Source of the DNA: Geomonas anaerohicana
GTDB lineage: Bacteria > Desulfobacterota > Desulfuromonadia > Geobacterales > Geobacteraceae
Assembly: GCF_016458305.1 (NCBI RefSeq)
Contig: NZ_JAEMHL010000003.1
Span: 62,001-126,000 of the forward strand
Length of the DNA stretch: 64,000 nucleotides
Direction: 5' to 3'
Made by a program: the position numbers and the translations under genes. The stretch's first letter is position 1. The number at the start of each line of letters is the position of its first letter. The notes under the pieces were generated by a model. It did no database searches. It was given only the letters and a program-made list of their open reading frames with translations, and was not told where the DNA came from. This document shows, piece by piece, positions 1 to 7,707 of this stretch.

Positions 1-228
1 GTATTCTGCCGTTAAGCTCACGAGCAACTCTGGTAGGTGGTCGATCTTCTTCGTCCCCGTGCAGCTAGTTAGGAAACATTTACAGTCATATGCATTTGAT
101 ATCAAACGCTGCCAGTCCCTCTCGTCAACTAACTGCTTAGAGAGACATTGAGCTGCATTTACAATGCTATACAGAAAACAAGCACTGTCCAAGTCGCCCT
201 GTGACCTAATTGTACGTTCTTTAGCCAT
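1..228 (-). CDS. Partial gene, possible papain-like cysteine peptidase
   Basis: The first 76 codons of a minus-strand gene run off the left edge of the window. The ATG at 228 has a GGAG ribosome site 6 bases upstream. The visible N-terminus contains GDLDSACFLYSIVNAAQCL (residues 11-29). A Cys inside a (L)DxxC-x2-YSxxNAxxxL pattern near the N-terminus resembles the nucleophile region of papain-like peptidases, so Cys17 may be catalytic. That is inference from a short motif; the His and Asp/Asn partners would lie outside the window. The gene lies 37 bases downstream of the 139-residue gene at 266-685 on the same strand, so the two are probably co-transcribed. Confidence 0.6.
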   Translation of the reverse strand, partial: MAKERTIRSQGDLDSACFLYSIVNAAQCLSKQLVDERDWQRLISNAYDCKCFLTSCTGTKKIDHLPELLVSLTAEY

Positions 229-265
229 TCTCGCTCCTCCATTAGCTTGTAATCGGTTGTTATTC

Positions 266-685
266 TTATGGGAATGTGGGAATCTCCACGCAGTCCCGCC
301 TTTGTCGTTCCTTTAGCCTGTTGGGCGTTAGCAATTCTAGGTAATTGAAATTTCCAACGAGATAGACTGTTTTCGTTCCTTCATGCTCTAGTTCTGCTAG
401 CAGTAACAGTGGCATGGGCAACTTAAGCCTTTTTCTAAAAGTTAGATAGTCATATGAAGCTTTTTTATTAGCAGGCAAGCATCGCAAAGGGATTACGGCA
501 AAGCCCCCGTCCTTGGGGATATTAGAAATAGCAAGGGCCTTGCAGTCCTGAAGGAGAAGGACGTTCTGGATTGCTGTATGTATATTGATTTTATTTCCAG
601 AGACTTCCGTCTTGAAGATGCCTCTCAACATTGGGGACTCCTGATCTAGCGCATCTAAGCCAATTATACTCAGGATACAGGACAT
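266..685 (-). CDS. Hypothetical protein, 139 residues, upstream partner of the left-edge gene
   Basis: The protein is not recognised. It starts at the ATG at 685 with AGGAGT immediately before it, which is unusually tight spacing. It has no signal peptide, obvious membrane segment or metal motif. The middle is mixed hydrophobic and basic, with a stretch KRLKLPMPLLLLAELEHEG near residues 85-103, and the composition suggests a soluble alpha/beta domain. Local base composition is more AT-rich than the housekeeping genes further right, consistent with acquired DNA. It probably forms a two-gene operon with the partial peptidase-like gene. Confidence 0.6.
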   Translation of the reverse strand: MSCILSIIGLDALDQESPMLRGIFKTEVSGNKINIHTAIQNVLLLQDCKALAISNIPKDGGFAVIPLRCLPANKKASYDYLTFRKRLKLPMPLLLLAELEHEGTKTVYLVGNFNYLELLTPNRLKERQRRDCVEIPTFP

Positions 686-1078
686 ACTCCTGAGCAGTTA
701 AGGATCTTTAGTAGGTTTTATTGTAATTCAGCCGTACGTCAGAAAATGTCGCACAAGCCCTTTTTGAAAATAGTTTATTGGTATCCCGGCTCAGGCTGCG
801 GTTCGACACGCTGCTGGAGTCCCCGCTCCGCTCACCTCCCAGACGATGCTGCTACGACTCAAGTACAGGAATCCATTCCATGCAATCCAGCTCCTCTTAC
901 CGCAATTCTGTCCTATTACAGGAGGTTGTAGTTTTAGGAGTTATCTGCAGTTTCCATTGCATTTGTAACGGTTTTATTATAAAAAGCGATTAATTGTCAA
1001 GGCGAGTCTCAGGTAGATCCAGACATAGCCGGCCCTATGAGTAGGTACAGGGGGCTCTAAAACACCAGGAGGGAAAGA
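686..1078. other. Intergenic, no supported gene
   Basis: This stretch separates the divergent minus-strand pair on the left and the MucR-like gene on the right, so it should hold promoters for both. Two short plus-strand reading frames here (746-931 and 778-993) overlap each other in different frames, lack ribosome sites and resemble nothing, so neither is called. Just before the MucR gene, near 1031-1057, there is an imperfect GC-rich inverted repeat that could be an operator. Confidence 0.5.
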
Positions 1079-1651
1079 ATGGCCACTCTCGTGGAAATAG
1101 CCGCACAACTCGTATCCGCTCATGCGTCCAGCACCCCGATGACCTCAGACGAACTTCTGGCTGAGATTGCCAAGGTTCACGCAGCCCCAAAGAAGCTCGA
1201 TGCCGGAGGAACCATAGAGGCAGAAGGGGAGGGGAAGCCGGCAGTCCGAGTCAAAGACGCCTTCAAGAAGAACGAAGTGGTCTGCCTCATCTGTGGCAAA
1301 GGAGGCTTCAAGACCCTTACCCGCCACCTGGCTACGGCCCATGACCTCAAGCCGGTCGCCTACAAGAAGCAGTTCGGCATCCTATCGAAGCAGTCCCTCG
1401 TGGCCAAAAACTACTCCGAGTCGCGCCGCAAGCTTGCCAACGACCGCGGCCTGGCCGACAACCTCGCCAAGGCAAGAGACGTGAGAATGGCCAAGATCAA
1501 GGCGCAGAAGGCCCCTGCCAAGGCAGCGAAGGCCGCGCCGGCAGCCAAGGCACCTGGCAAAGCAGCGAAAGCAGCGCCGGCAGCAAAGGCTCCAGCTAAA
1601 ACCGCCCGGAAAGCCGGCCGGACCAAAGACACGGCAGTGGGGAAACAGTAA
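1079..1651 (+). CDS. MucR/Ros-type zinc-finger regulator with histone-H1-like tail
   Basis: This 190-residue protein has a MucR-family core. The N-terminal helices (residues 1-35) are followed by a zinc finger with Cys69, Cys72, His83 and His88 in VCLICGKGGFKTLTRHLATA, and then the KPVAYKKQFGI segment typical of the family. MucR/Ros proteins bind AT-rich DNA and act as global regulators. Residues about 130-190 are an Ala/Lys/Pro-rich low-complexity tail with repeated KAAPAAKAP-like units, resembling histone H1-type bacterial DNA-binding tails. The start has a clear AGGAGGG site. A shorter paralogue without the tail lies at 18740-19198. The tail suggests strong non-specific DNA binding, perhaps nucleoid-associated (inference). 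Confidence 0.88.
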   Translation: MATLVEIAAQLVSAHASSTPMTSDELLAEIAKVHAAPKKLDAGGTIEAEGEGKPAVRVKDAFKKNEVVCLICGKGGFKTLTRHLATAHDLKPVAYKKQFGILSKQSLVAKNYSESRRKLANDRGLADNLAKARDVRMAKIKAQKAPAKAAKAAPAAKAPGKAAKAAPAAKAPAKTARKAGRTKDTAVGKQ

Positions 1652-1739
1652 AAGGGTGTAGCTGGTACACCTCTGGAAGAAACTAAAAGGTGACCAGCAA
1701 AAGTCGGAGTGACAAAAGCGCCGAGAGGAGGCAGACCTA

Positions 1740-2975
1740 ATGCCATGGATCTTCCAGGGGAACCCGAAGGATTTTGATATCGACGGCTATCTTAGTGCCT
1801 TTAGCCGGGTTGCCTGGACAGTTCGGCAAGGCCACTTCAAGGACGATATTGCCATTGGGGATCGCGTTTTCTTTTGGAGGTCAAAGGGAGGAAGGAAGGG
1901 GCCTTACGGCATTGTAGCTATAGGTACAATAGCCTCCACGCCAGTCATCATGCGAGATCACCCTGAGGCACTGCCATACTGGGTGACGAAACCGGAAGAG
2001 GAAGTGGCATTGCGTTGCTGGATTGATATTGACCACTGCGCAATATCTAAAGGAACGCTGCTCTCCACCGAACATATCCGCGGTGACGAACTGCTTTGCA
2101 ATCTCCGCATTTTGCGACTCAGCCAGAACACGAATTACCTTATCTCTGACGAGGAAGGTGACCGTCTTCTCGCCCTATACAACCACTTAACGGAAGACGA
2201 TCGGGTAATTGCATCATTTTCTTGGACAATTGAGGGGCGCTGCCGGGCTTCCAAGGTGCTGGACAAATCTGCCTTTCTTCATCATGGCAGTGGTATCCCC
2301 AAGGACGTCAGATGGTTCTTTCTAGATCGCGAACTGGAGGCCGGTGAGAGAGTTGACGTAACGCTCCTAGCTGACGGTAAGGCATATCCTGCCCACATAG
2401 CAATGGAGTCTCAAGGGACAGCGCGGACTAGACTCTTTTGGGATTCATCATTCGTATCTCTGCTGCACAAATCTTTCCCCGAACATCTGAAACGGTACCA
2501 GCAGGATCAACTGCCTCCTAATGGTGTTGTTATGTGCCTTGAGCGGCGTGATGATTCGAGATCCTACGACATAACATTTGGTGCCGAGTTGCCTGAGTCA
2601 CTTGTTGTTAAGGACATCGAGGCTGAAATAACGGAAGATGCAGGTCCAAGGAGTGAGGGCGGGACAAAGGAATATTTTGGCAAGAGATATGAGCGTGACG
2701 CCATAAATCGTCGCAGGGCCATTGAGCACCATGGCTTGGCTTGTAAGGCGTGTGGCTTCAATTTTGAAAGGGTGTACGGTGAACGCGGGAGTGGCTTTAT
2801 CGAGGTGCATCATGTTAAGCCCATTAGTATGTTAAAGGAAAAGCAACAGGTTGACCCAAAGACGGACTTGGTTACGCTTTGTTCAAATTGCCACAAAATG
2901 ATACACAGGCGCCCGGATAACATCCTTACAATCGCAGAGTTAAAAAAGTTGCTCTCTTTACCCACTCCCGCGTGA
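1740..2975 (+). CDS. EVE-domain HNH endonuclease, probable modified-DNA restriction enzyme
   Basis: The 411-residue protein has three parts. Residues 1 to about 150 look like an EVE (PUA-like) domain, with VGDRVFFWR-type sequence (here IAIGDRVFFWRSKGG) and a following GIVAIGTI strand. The middle (about 160-290) is not recognised. The C-terminus (about 320-400) is an HNH nuclease: CKACGF, then EVHHVKPIS near residue 354, then CSNCHKMIH, giving a zinc-bound beta-beta-alpha metal fold. EVE-type readers bind modified bases in DNA, and EVE-HNH fusions are known as type IV, modification-dependent restriction enzymes. The target modification cannot be read from sequence. The start has a GAGGAGG site. 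No methylase is adjacent, which fits a type IV enzyme. Confidence 0.82.
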   Translation: MPWIFQGNPKDFDIDGYLSAFSRVAWTVRQGHFKDDIAIGDRVFFWRSKGGRKGPYGIVAIGTIASTPVIMRDHPEALPYWVTKPEEEVALRCWIDIDHCAISKGTLLSTEHIRGDELLCNLRILRLSQNTNYLISDEEGDRLLALYNHLTEDDRVIASFSWTIEGRCRASKVLDKSAFLHHGSGIPKDVRWFFLDRELEAGERVDVTLLADGKAYPAHIAMESQGTARTRLFWDSSFVSLLHKSFPEHLKRYQQDQLPPNGVVMCLERRDDSRSYDITFGAELPESLVVKDIEAEITEDAGPRSEGGTKEYFGKRYERDAINRRRAIEHHGLACKACGFNFERVYGERGSGFIEVHHVKPISMLKEKQQVDPKTDLVTLCSNCHKMIHRRPDNILTIAELKKLLSLPTPA

Positions 2976-3045
2976 ATGCTCTTATGCCTTGCGCCCATTT
3001 TCTTTTTGTGTATATTTCAGCTCACATTCCAACAGGAGGTTCTGC

Positions 3046-3399
3046 ATGAAAAAAATCGTCACCCTGATTTCCGCCGTTCTCATCTCTCTCTCTGTCAGCC
3101 TCACCGGCTTCGCCGCCGACAAAGCCCCGGCCGCAAAGCCCGCTAAAGCAGCCGAAGCCGCCAAACCCGCACCGGCAGAGAAGGCCGCCTCAGCCGCTCC
3201 CAAGGATGCTTTGGTCGATATCAACACCGCCTCCGAAGCCGACCTGAAAGCGCTCCCCGGTATCGGCGACGCCTACTCCAAGAAGATCATAGCCGGCCGT
3301 CCCTACGCCAAGAAAGACCAGCTCCTCAGCAAGAAGGTCCTGCCCAAGGCGACCTACGACAAGGTAAAAGACAAGATCATCTCCAAGCAGGTGAAATAG
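3046..3399 (+). CDS. Secreted helix-hairpin-helix (ComEA-like) protein
   Basis: A 117-residue protein starts at 3046 behind AACAGGAGG; an upstream in-frame start at 2989 lacks such a site. Residues 1-22 form a signal peptide (MKKIVTLISAVLISL..., cleavage after GFA-A). An Ala/Lys/Pro linker (about 23-60) leads to a helix-hairpin-helix domain (about 64-117) with VDINTASEADLKALPGIG, the hallmark of ComEA-type DNA-binding domains. It is probably a periplasmic DNA-binding protein, with a possible role in DNA uptake (inference; no other competence gene is near). A strong hairpin follows it. Confidence 0.85.
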   Translation: MKKIVTLISAVLISLSVSLTGFAADKAPAAKPAKAAEAAKPAPAEKAASAAPKDALVDINTASEADLKALPGIGDAYSKKIIAGRPYAKKDQLLSKKVLPKATYDKVKDKIISKQVK

Positions 3400-3410
3400 G
3401 TAAAAGGAAA

Positions 3411-3430
3411 GCCCCGGCCAAAACCGGGGC
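3411..3430 (+). terminator. Rho-independent terminator after the helix-hairpin-helix gene
   Basis: A perfect stem GCCCCGG-CCAAAA-CCGGGGC sits 12 bases after the stop codon of the upstream gene. The T tract after it is short (ATTTC), so strength is uncertain. Confidence 0.6.
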
Positions 3431-3527
3431 ATTTCGATGGGTTTCACTAGCCTTCTCTGTAATCCAAGCACCAGAGACGGAACAGGCGTCAAGGCTGGTT
3501 GCGTCATTCCATCTGTGGGTTCCTACG

Positions 3528-4259
3528 TCAAAATGGTACCGCTGGCTCCGGAAACCATGCCTTCCGGTCTATCTCGCCGCAATAGATGTAGTCTAGCCCG
3601 TTGCCATCGTGCGCACCTACCGGCGTGAAAATCGCGCCGTGCTCATTGACGTAGAAGCGGCCGCCTTGGTATCCCCGTATCCGAAAAACTGGGGCAACTG
3701 CTTGTGAAAGTAACCCTTTGTCCTTTAGTACCCTGGAAAGTTGTACCCTTCTCGTCATCCGGGGGCGGATGTCGGGAGGATCGGCATCTGTCAAGGCAGG
3801 CGTTTCAAAGTAGATGTCGGTGCCACCGGCAGCGAGGACGTAGGGAATACCCGGTCGGGGCCCGAACCATTGCTTGCCAGGCGCCAGTTGCTCTCCCCCT
3901 GCATCAACAGGCTTCGTGGTGAGCGTTTTGCCCTCAAAGTCGAAGTGAAAGTCTTTTCCGTAGCGGCCGGCATAGTGGTAAGGCACCTGACGACTTGCTG
4001 TATGGTCGCCAACCGGGACTAACACGTGCCGGTACTCGTTGATATAGAACGTACCCCCCGGCTGCCCCCCTGTAGACACCTTTATCTCGTTGATTTTGTC
4101 TACCAGATCAGCTGCGTCCCCTTCTACTGCCAGGAAGCGTAGCCCCTCATCAGCAGCGTACAAAACGGTGACACGCCAGGCGCCGTCGATGAAACGAACG
4201 GAGTACTTCGCAAGGGTGCCGACAACTTGCGGCCAAAGGCCTCGATATAGCTGGCTCAT
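3528..4259 (-). CDS. Unrecognised protein with an internal duplication, third gene of helicase operon
   Basis: This 243-residue protein starts at 4259 with AAAGGAG 6 bases upstream; the longer frame to 4409 runs into the preceding gene and has no such site. Two related segments are visible: GGTFYINEYRHVLVPVG (about residues 68-84) and GGRFYVNEHGAIFTPVGAHD (about 202-221), each followed by an aromatic Y-x-Y-x-G/C-x segment. This points to a duplicated beta-rich domain. The gene lies 10 bases after the 228-residue gene and ends a three-gene operon led by an SF2 helicase. There is no signal peptide or membrane segment. Function is unknown; context suggests it works with the helicase, possibly in nucleic-acid defence (inference). 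Confidence 0.72.
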   Translation of the reverse strand: MSQLYRGLWPQVVGTLAKYSVRFIDGAWRVTVLYAADEGLRFLAVEGDAADLVDKINEIKVSTGGQPGGTFYINEYRHVLVPVGDHTASRQVPYHYAGRYGKDFHFDFEGKTLTTKPVDAGGEQLAPGKQWFGPRPGIPYVLAAGGTDIYFETPALTDADPPDIRPRMTRRVQLSRVLKDKGLLSQAVAPVFRIRGYQGGRFYVNEHGAIFTPVGAHDGNGLDYIYCGEIDRKAWFPEPAVPF

Positions 4260-4269
4260 GCGCGCTCCT

Positions 4270-4956
4270 TTAGTTGTTCTTGATCCACTGCTCCCAGTCT
4301 TTCCACGATTCGGGAGATGCCCATCCGACGTACCGGGCGTCCCATCCGCCGTGGTTCTCTCTTCGATTGGTGATAATGTGACCGCTGGCGGTGATCCGCA
4401 CCCGCCCACCGTTTTCCCCGAGGCGCGCTACCCTGAATCCTTCTGCAAGTCGGCTGTCGGGGCCACGCAGCAGGCAGATGGTCTCGTCACGGCCCCAATC
4501 CGTTGGGTGGTACCAGCGACAGGATAACGATCCGTCTTGCCCGATTACGCACTCGAGGCCGGTAGTGCTGGGGCCGGGCCAATGGGCGCCTTCCTTGAGC
4601 TCTCCGGGACTCCGTAAGTCGAAGGTGCTCCCGTCGGCGGCTTTCAAAAGGAGGCTGCCCGTGAAATGACCAATAAGGGCTCTGACACCGACATCGTGGT
4701 CTCTTTGCAACGGCTTCACCACGAAGCCGTTCGGCAGCAGCAGGACCCGGCCTCCCGACCAATGCCTCTCCACACAGTCCACCAACGAATCAGCTCCTCT
4801 TACCCACCAGAAACTCTGGCCCGAGCCATTTTGGATCCAGGTGCCCAGCTTCCCACCACGCACGTGGAACCCTGAATGATTGCCGCGCCCAGGCGAGAAG
4901 GGGCCCATCCATCTGGGGAAAGGAGCGGGTAGCTTGTGGAATGCAAACCCGGTCAT
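4270..4956 (-). CDS. Unrecognised 228-residue protein, second gene of helicase operon
   Basis: The start codon at 4956 overlaps the helicase stop by four bases, indicating translational coupling. The protein is rich in Gly, Trp and Arg, with repeated short beta-like stretches (FHVRGGKLGTWIQNGSGQSF near residues 29-48 and GRVLLLPNGFVVKPL near 69-83). It has no recognisable catalytic motif, signal peptide or membrane segment. Its composition (many W/G) resembles that of the third gene, so the two may be distant relatives or partners. The tight coupling implies fixed stoichiometry with the helicase. Confidence 0.72.
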   Translation of the reverse strand: MTGFAFHKLPAPFPRWMGPFSPGRGNHSGFHVRGGKLGTWIQNGSGQSFWWVRGADSLVDCVERHWSGGRVLLLPNGFVVKPLQRDHDVGVRALIGHFTGSLLLKAADGSTFDLRSPGELKEGAHWPGPSTTGLECVIGQDGSLSCRWYHPTDWGRDETICLLRGPDSRLAEGFRVARLGENGGRVRITASGHIITNRRENHGGWDARYVGWASPESWKDWEQWIKNN

Positions 4957-7061
4957 GGCGGGAACTCCAGGGGGGGGAGAGAATCCTTATACTGAAGCCG
5001 CTCTCCTTGCACCTCGAGCCAGTAGTTATTGCCGCGGTCCCAAAAAATGTGCATTGCCAGTACCCCCTTTTCCCGTTCGACGCTAACCACCCAATTCAAC
5101 AGTAGTGCCAGGACCTCAACAGGACCCTGGGCGAAGCGGACCTTGAGACGGTCCTCCTCCAAGGCCAGCACCTGTCGCCCCGCCACCCGCCGGATGCGAA
5201 GGCGCACTCCTTTTTCCGCGCTGCTCCTTTCTTCTTCCATAGGCGGATCGACAACCGCCAGGAAGCGCCAATCCGGTTCCGTGGAGCCTTGAGCGTCCAC
5301 GCGCACGATCAGATGTCCGGCCCAGGTCCGATGTGCCCGCCGAAAGGAATTCCTCAGCAGAATTTCTTGCACCACAGCCTGAGGGACAGCAACGATGGCG
5401 CCATCCTCGGTCCGCAGGTTGTCTGACTGGTCTACCTTGAGGTACATGCCATCGGGCTTGCCCGGATACGGGTCACCTGGCTGCAGTCCATTTACATCGA
5501 TTTCTGAAGAGGGGGGCTTGTAGGCCCGCGGGGCTTTCGAAATCTCCTCCAGGCCCTCCGACCACGGCCGGTCTGTCACCGGCTGCCACTGAAAATACCG
5601 GTTCCGCTCTGCACCGATTACCCCTTCCCAGTCGGCCTTTTCGTAGATAGCTTCATCCTCGGTATCCCTGACGTAAAGGACTATGATTCGGGCGCCTCGC
5701 TGGTCCGCTTTGCGGCGGAGCATCCTGCCCAGGCTTTGGACCCTCTGCCGAACGGACCCCGATGACGCCATGATGATGCCAAGATCCGCAGTCGGCACAT
5801 TGAAGCCTTCAACTAACGATTTGGCGCTGATGATGACGCGCGCTACACCTCGACGGAATGCCTCGATGTTCTCGTCCCGCAGCGAACTCGGAAGTTGGCT
5901 GTGCTCTAGCACCACGGGCAAGCCCAGATCGCTTGCGCTGAGGAAAAGCTGGTCGATCTCTGCTACCGACTCGTGGAACACTATCGCGCGATGCTCGGAG
6001 GCGTTTGCTTCTGCAAGGACCCCCAATGCTACCTTGCTGCGAGCCTCAGCTTGGTAGAGAAGTCTTTTCCGCCGGTTCGCGAGCCCGATGAAACGTTCAG
6101 CCTCGGCGGCGGCGTTGCCGCCACGGCTAATTTGGCTCTGGCACCAGGCCAGGAAGTCCTGTGACGACCGGCTCCTGCGGTAGGTTACCTGTAGTGCCTT
6201 TCTCAGTTCAGATATTTCGGAGCTCAGCCGCTCGTATTGCGCCGCCTCTGTCATCGTTAGGGGGAGCCCAACGTGCCAAACCTCGAAAGGTGTCAGCAAC
6301 CCAGCCTCGAGGCTCTGCCGTAACGAGAACTCGAATATTATGGGGCCCAGTCCATGGCCGACGGTGCTCGCCTCGTATGCGTCATTGCTTGGTATCCCCT
6401 GATCGCCGGAATCTTGCTCCGGCGTCGCGGACAGCCCAAGAGTATAACGGGGCCGACAGTCGAAGATGCGGCTTGCCTGTGTTGCGTTGGCCCGGTGACA
6501 TTCGTCCACGACCAGCATCATGTGCTCGGGCCATCCCGCCTGGCTTGCAAACGCGGGAAGCCGGTCTCGGGCTGAGTTGAGAACGCAGATCAGAACCCGG
6601 ATGCCATCTGGAGCGGAGGGCTCTTCACCGCCTCCCATCAGGCCTATCGCGGACTCAGGAATGTTGCTTTGCTTGAGCTCGTCGTACCACTGAAACATCA
6701 GCGGTATAGTGGGGACAACTATGGCTAGCCGCAGATCAGACTCATTGCCGTTTTGCAGGTGCTGCGCCGCTGCCAATGCGAACAACGTCTTGCCTCCTCC
6801 GGTTGCGACCTTAATCGTGCCGCGTCCTGAGGAAAGCCATAGGGGCAGGCACTCCCGCTGCCACTGATGGAGTTCTGTCTCTTCGGGGATCAGGCGCCAC
6901 CGAGCCGGAAGGCCGGCCTCGGTGGCGCCGGCATCGATTCCCGTGTCTTCGGCCAACAAGGGGCCGGTCCTGGTTCGTTTCTCCGCCATAATGCGGCGAG
7001 TCTGCAACTGGAGAAGCTGCAACAGGTCCTTCTCGGAAAAAAGTTCATTTGGCATGATCAC
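4953..7061 (-). CDS. SF2 DEAD/DEAH-type helicase, first gene of a three-gene operon
   Basis: The 702-residue ATPase shows superfamily 2 helicase motifs: a Q-motif-like HQWQRECLPLW (65-75), Walker A ATGGGKT (86-92), Walker B DECH (186-189), motif III SATPE (211-215), motif V near GFNVPTADLG, and motif VI QSLGRMLRR (about 450). The order resembles XPB/Rad25-like and restriction-type SF2 helicases. The C-terminal 200 residues match no domain I can name. The listed start is a GTG at 7061; an ATG two codons later is an alternative, and the ribosome site is weak in either case. A good promoter lies at 7130-7158. A helicase translationally coupled to two orphan proteins inside an accessory region is a familiar layout for defence modules. 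Confidence 0.85.
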   Translation of the reverse strand: MIMPNELFSEKDLLQLLQLQTRRIMAEKRTRTGPLLAEDTGIDAGATEAGLPARWRLIPEETELHQWQRECLPLWLSSGRGTIKVATGGGKTLFALAAAQHLQNGNESDLRLAIVVPTIPLMFQWYDELKQSNIPESAIGLMGGGEEPSAPDGIRVLICVLNSARDRLPAFASQAGWPEHMMLVVDECHRANATQASRIFDCRPRYTLGLSATPEQDSGDQGIPSNDAYEASTVGHGLGPIIFEFSLRQSLEAGLLTPFEVWHVGLPLTMTEAAQYERLSSEISELRKALQVTYRRSRSSQDFLAWCQSQISRGGNAAAEAERFIGLANRRKRLLYQAEARSKVALGVLAEANASEHRAIVFHESVAEIDQLFLSASDLGLPVVLEHSQLPSSLRDENIEAFRRGVARVIISAKSLVEGFNVPTADLGIIMASSGSVRQRVQSLGRMLRRKADQRGARIIVLYVRDTEDEAIYEKADWEGVIGAERNRYFQWQPVTDRPWSEGLEEISKAPRAYKPPSSEIDVNGLQPGDPYPGKPDGMYLKVDQSDNLRTEDGAIVAVPQAVVQEILLRNSFRRAHRTWAGHLIVRVDAQGSTEPDWRFLAVVDPPMEEERSSAEKGVRLRIRRVAGRQVLALEEDRLKVRFAQGPVEVLALLLNWVVSVEREKGVLAMHIFWDRGNNYWLEVQGERLQYKDSLPPLEFPP

Positions 7062-7129
7062 CCCATCTGGAGAGGTAGGCTATGTGCGCGGTGATGTTGT
7101 GCGATAGCCGGTATTGTTTCATGCCTTCG

Positions 7130-7158
7130 TTGATATTCTCTGCATGCTCTTTTGTCAA
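7130..7158 (-). promoter_or_regulatory. Sigma-70 promoter for the helicase operon, with a 25-bp direct repeat
   Basis: Read on the minus strand, TTGACA (7158-7153) is followed after 17 bases by TATCAA (7135-7130), 68 bases before the helicase start. A second TTGACA with the same downstream AAAA-AGCA sequence lies exactly 25 bases further upstream (7183-7178), so the -35 region is directly repeated. The repeat could be a tandem promoter or an operator. Confidence 0.55.
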
Positions 7159-7302
7159 CATTTTGGACCTGCTTTTTTGTCAAAGCCTAGACATGGAACG
7201 CTTATCCATTACCACATGAAATAGGGTGTTTCACTCCTAAAGAAAGTATTCCCGCCTTAGCCCCGGATGAGGTGGTGCAGGTGGTTTGCAGCCTTCACTT
7301 AC

Positions 7303-7560
7303 TCACTTCTCATCTCTGGGTTTCCAGTAGGCACCCGAGCCGCAGTCGGTTATCCCCTCCGGAGGCTGTCCAGAAGTCGTAACGACTCTCTGCTCAATTA
7401 CTGCCTGACTTTTTAGCAGCCGTAGTGTTACTTCCACCTTGCGTCCTGCATTTTCTTCAAGGAAAGCCATAATGTTTGCGGTATCTGGTGCTCCACTGAA
7501 GTCGAGGACCAATACTCCGTAGGGGGCGACTAGGATTGTCCCATGCGTCTTCAAGCCCAT
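7303..7560 (-). CDS. Small protein with C-terminal PPEGxTDC motif (paralogue A)
   Basis: An 85-residue protein of unknown function. Its C-terminus PPEGITDCGSGAYWKP is closely matched by PPEGLTDCAHGSYWFP in the 88-residue protein at 10186-10452. The N-terminal halves also share a pattern (GxLxLxF...Ixx(F/A)L...GRxxExxxxL), so the two are paralogues. The body reads like a small alpha/beta domain and the conserved Cys-Gly-Tyr-Trp tail is the distinguishing feature. No ribosome site stronger than a partial match is seen. It appears to be transcribed alone. Confidence 0.65.
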   Translation of the reverse strand: MGLKTHGTILVAPYGVLVLDFSGAPDTANIMAFLEENAGRKVEVTLRLLKSQAVIEQRVVTTSGQPPEGITDCGSGAYWKPRDEK

Positions 7561-7707
7561 AGCGGCTCCCGTTTAGCAAGATTAGGCCGTTTTATTTTAC
7601 CTTGAAAATCACGGGCAGCAATATCGCTTTTCGTGAACTGCTCTACATGGATTGGACCGGCGTCGGCGCCGCCCCTAAGAGGCTTATGTTCTTGCCATTG
7701 GTATACC

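Noticed and set aside
746-993. Two overlapping plus-strand reading frames
   Set aside because: No ribosome site, overlapping frames, and sequence without domain character.
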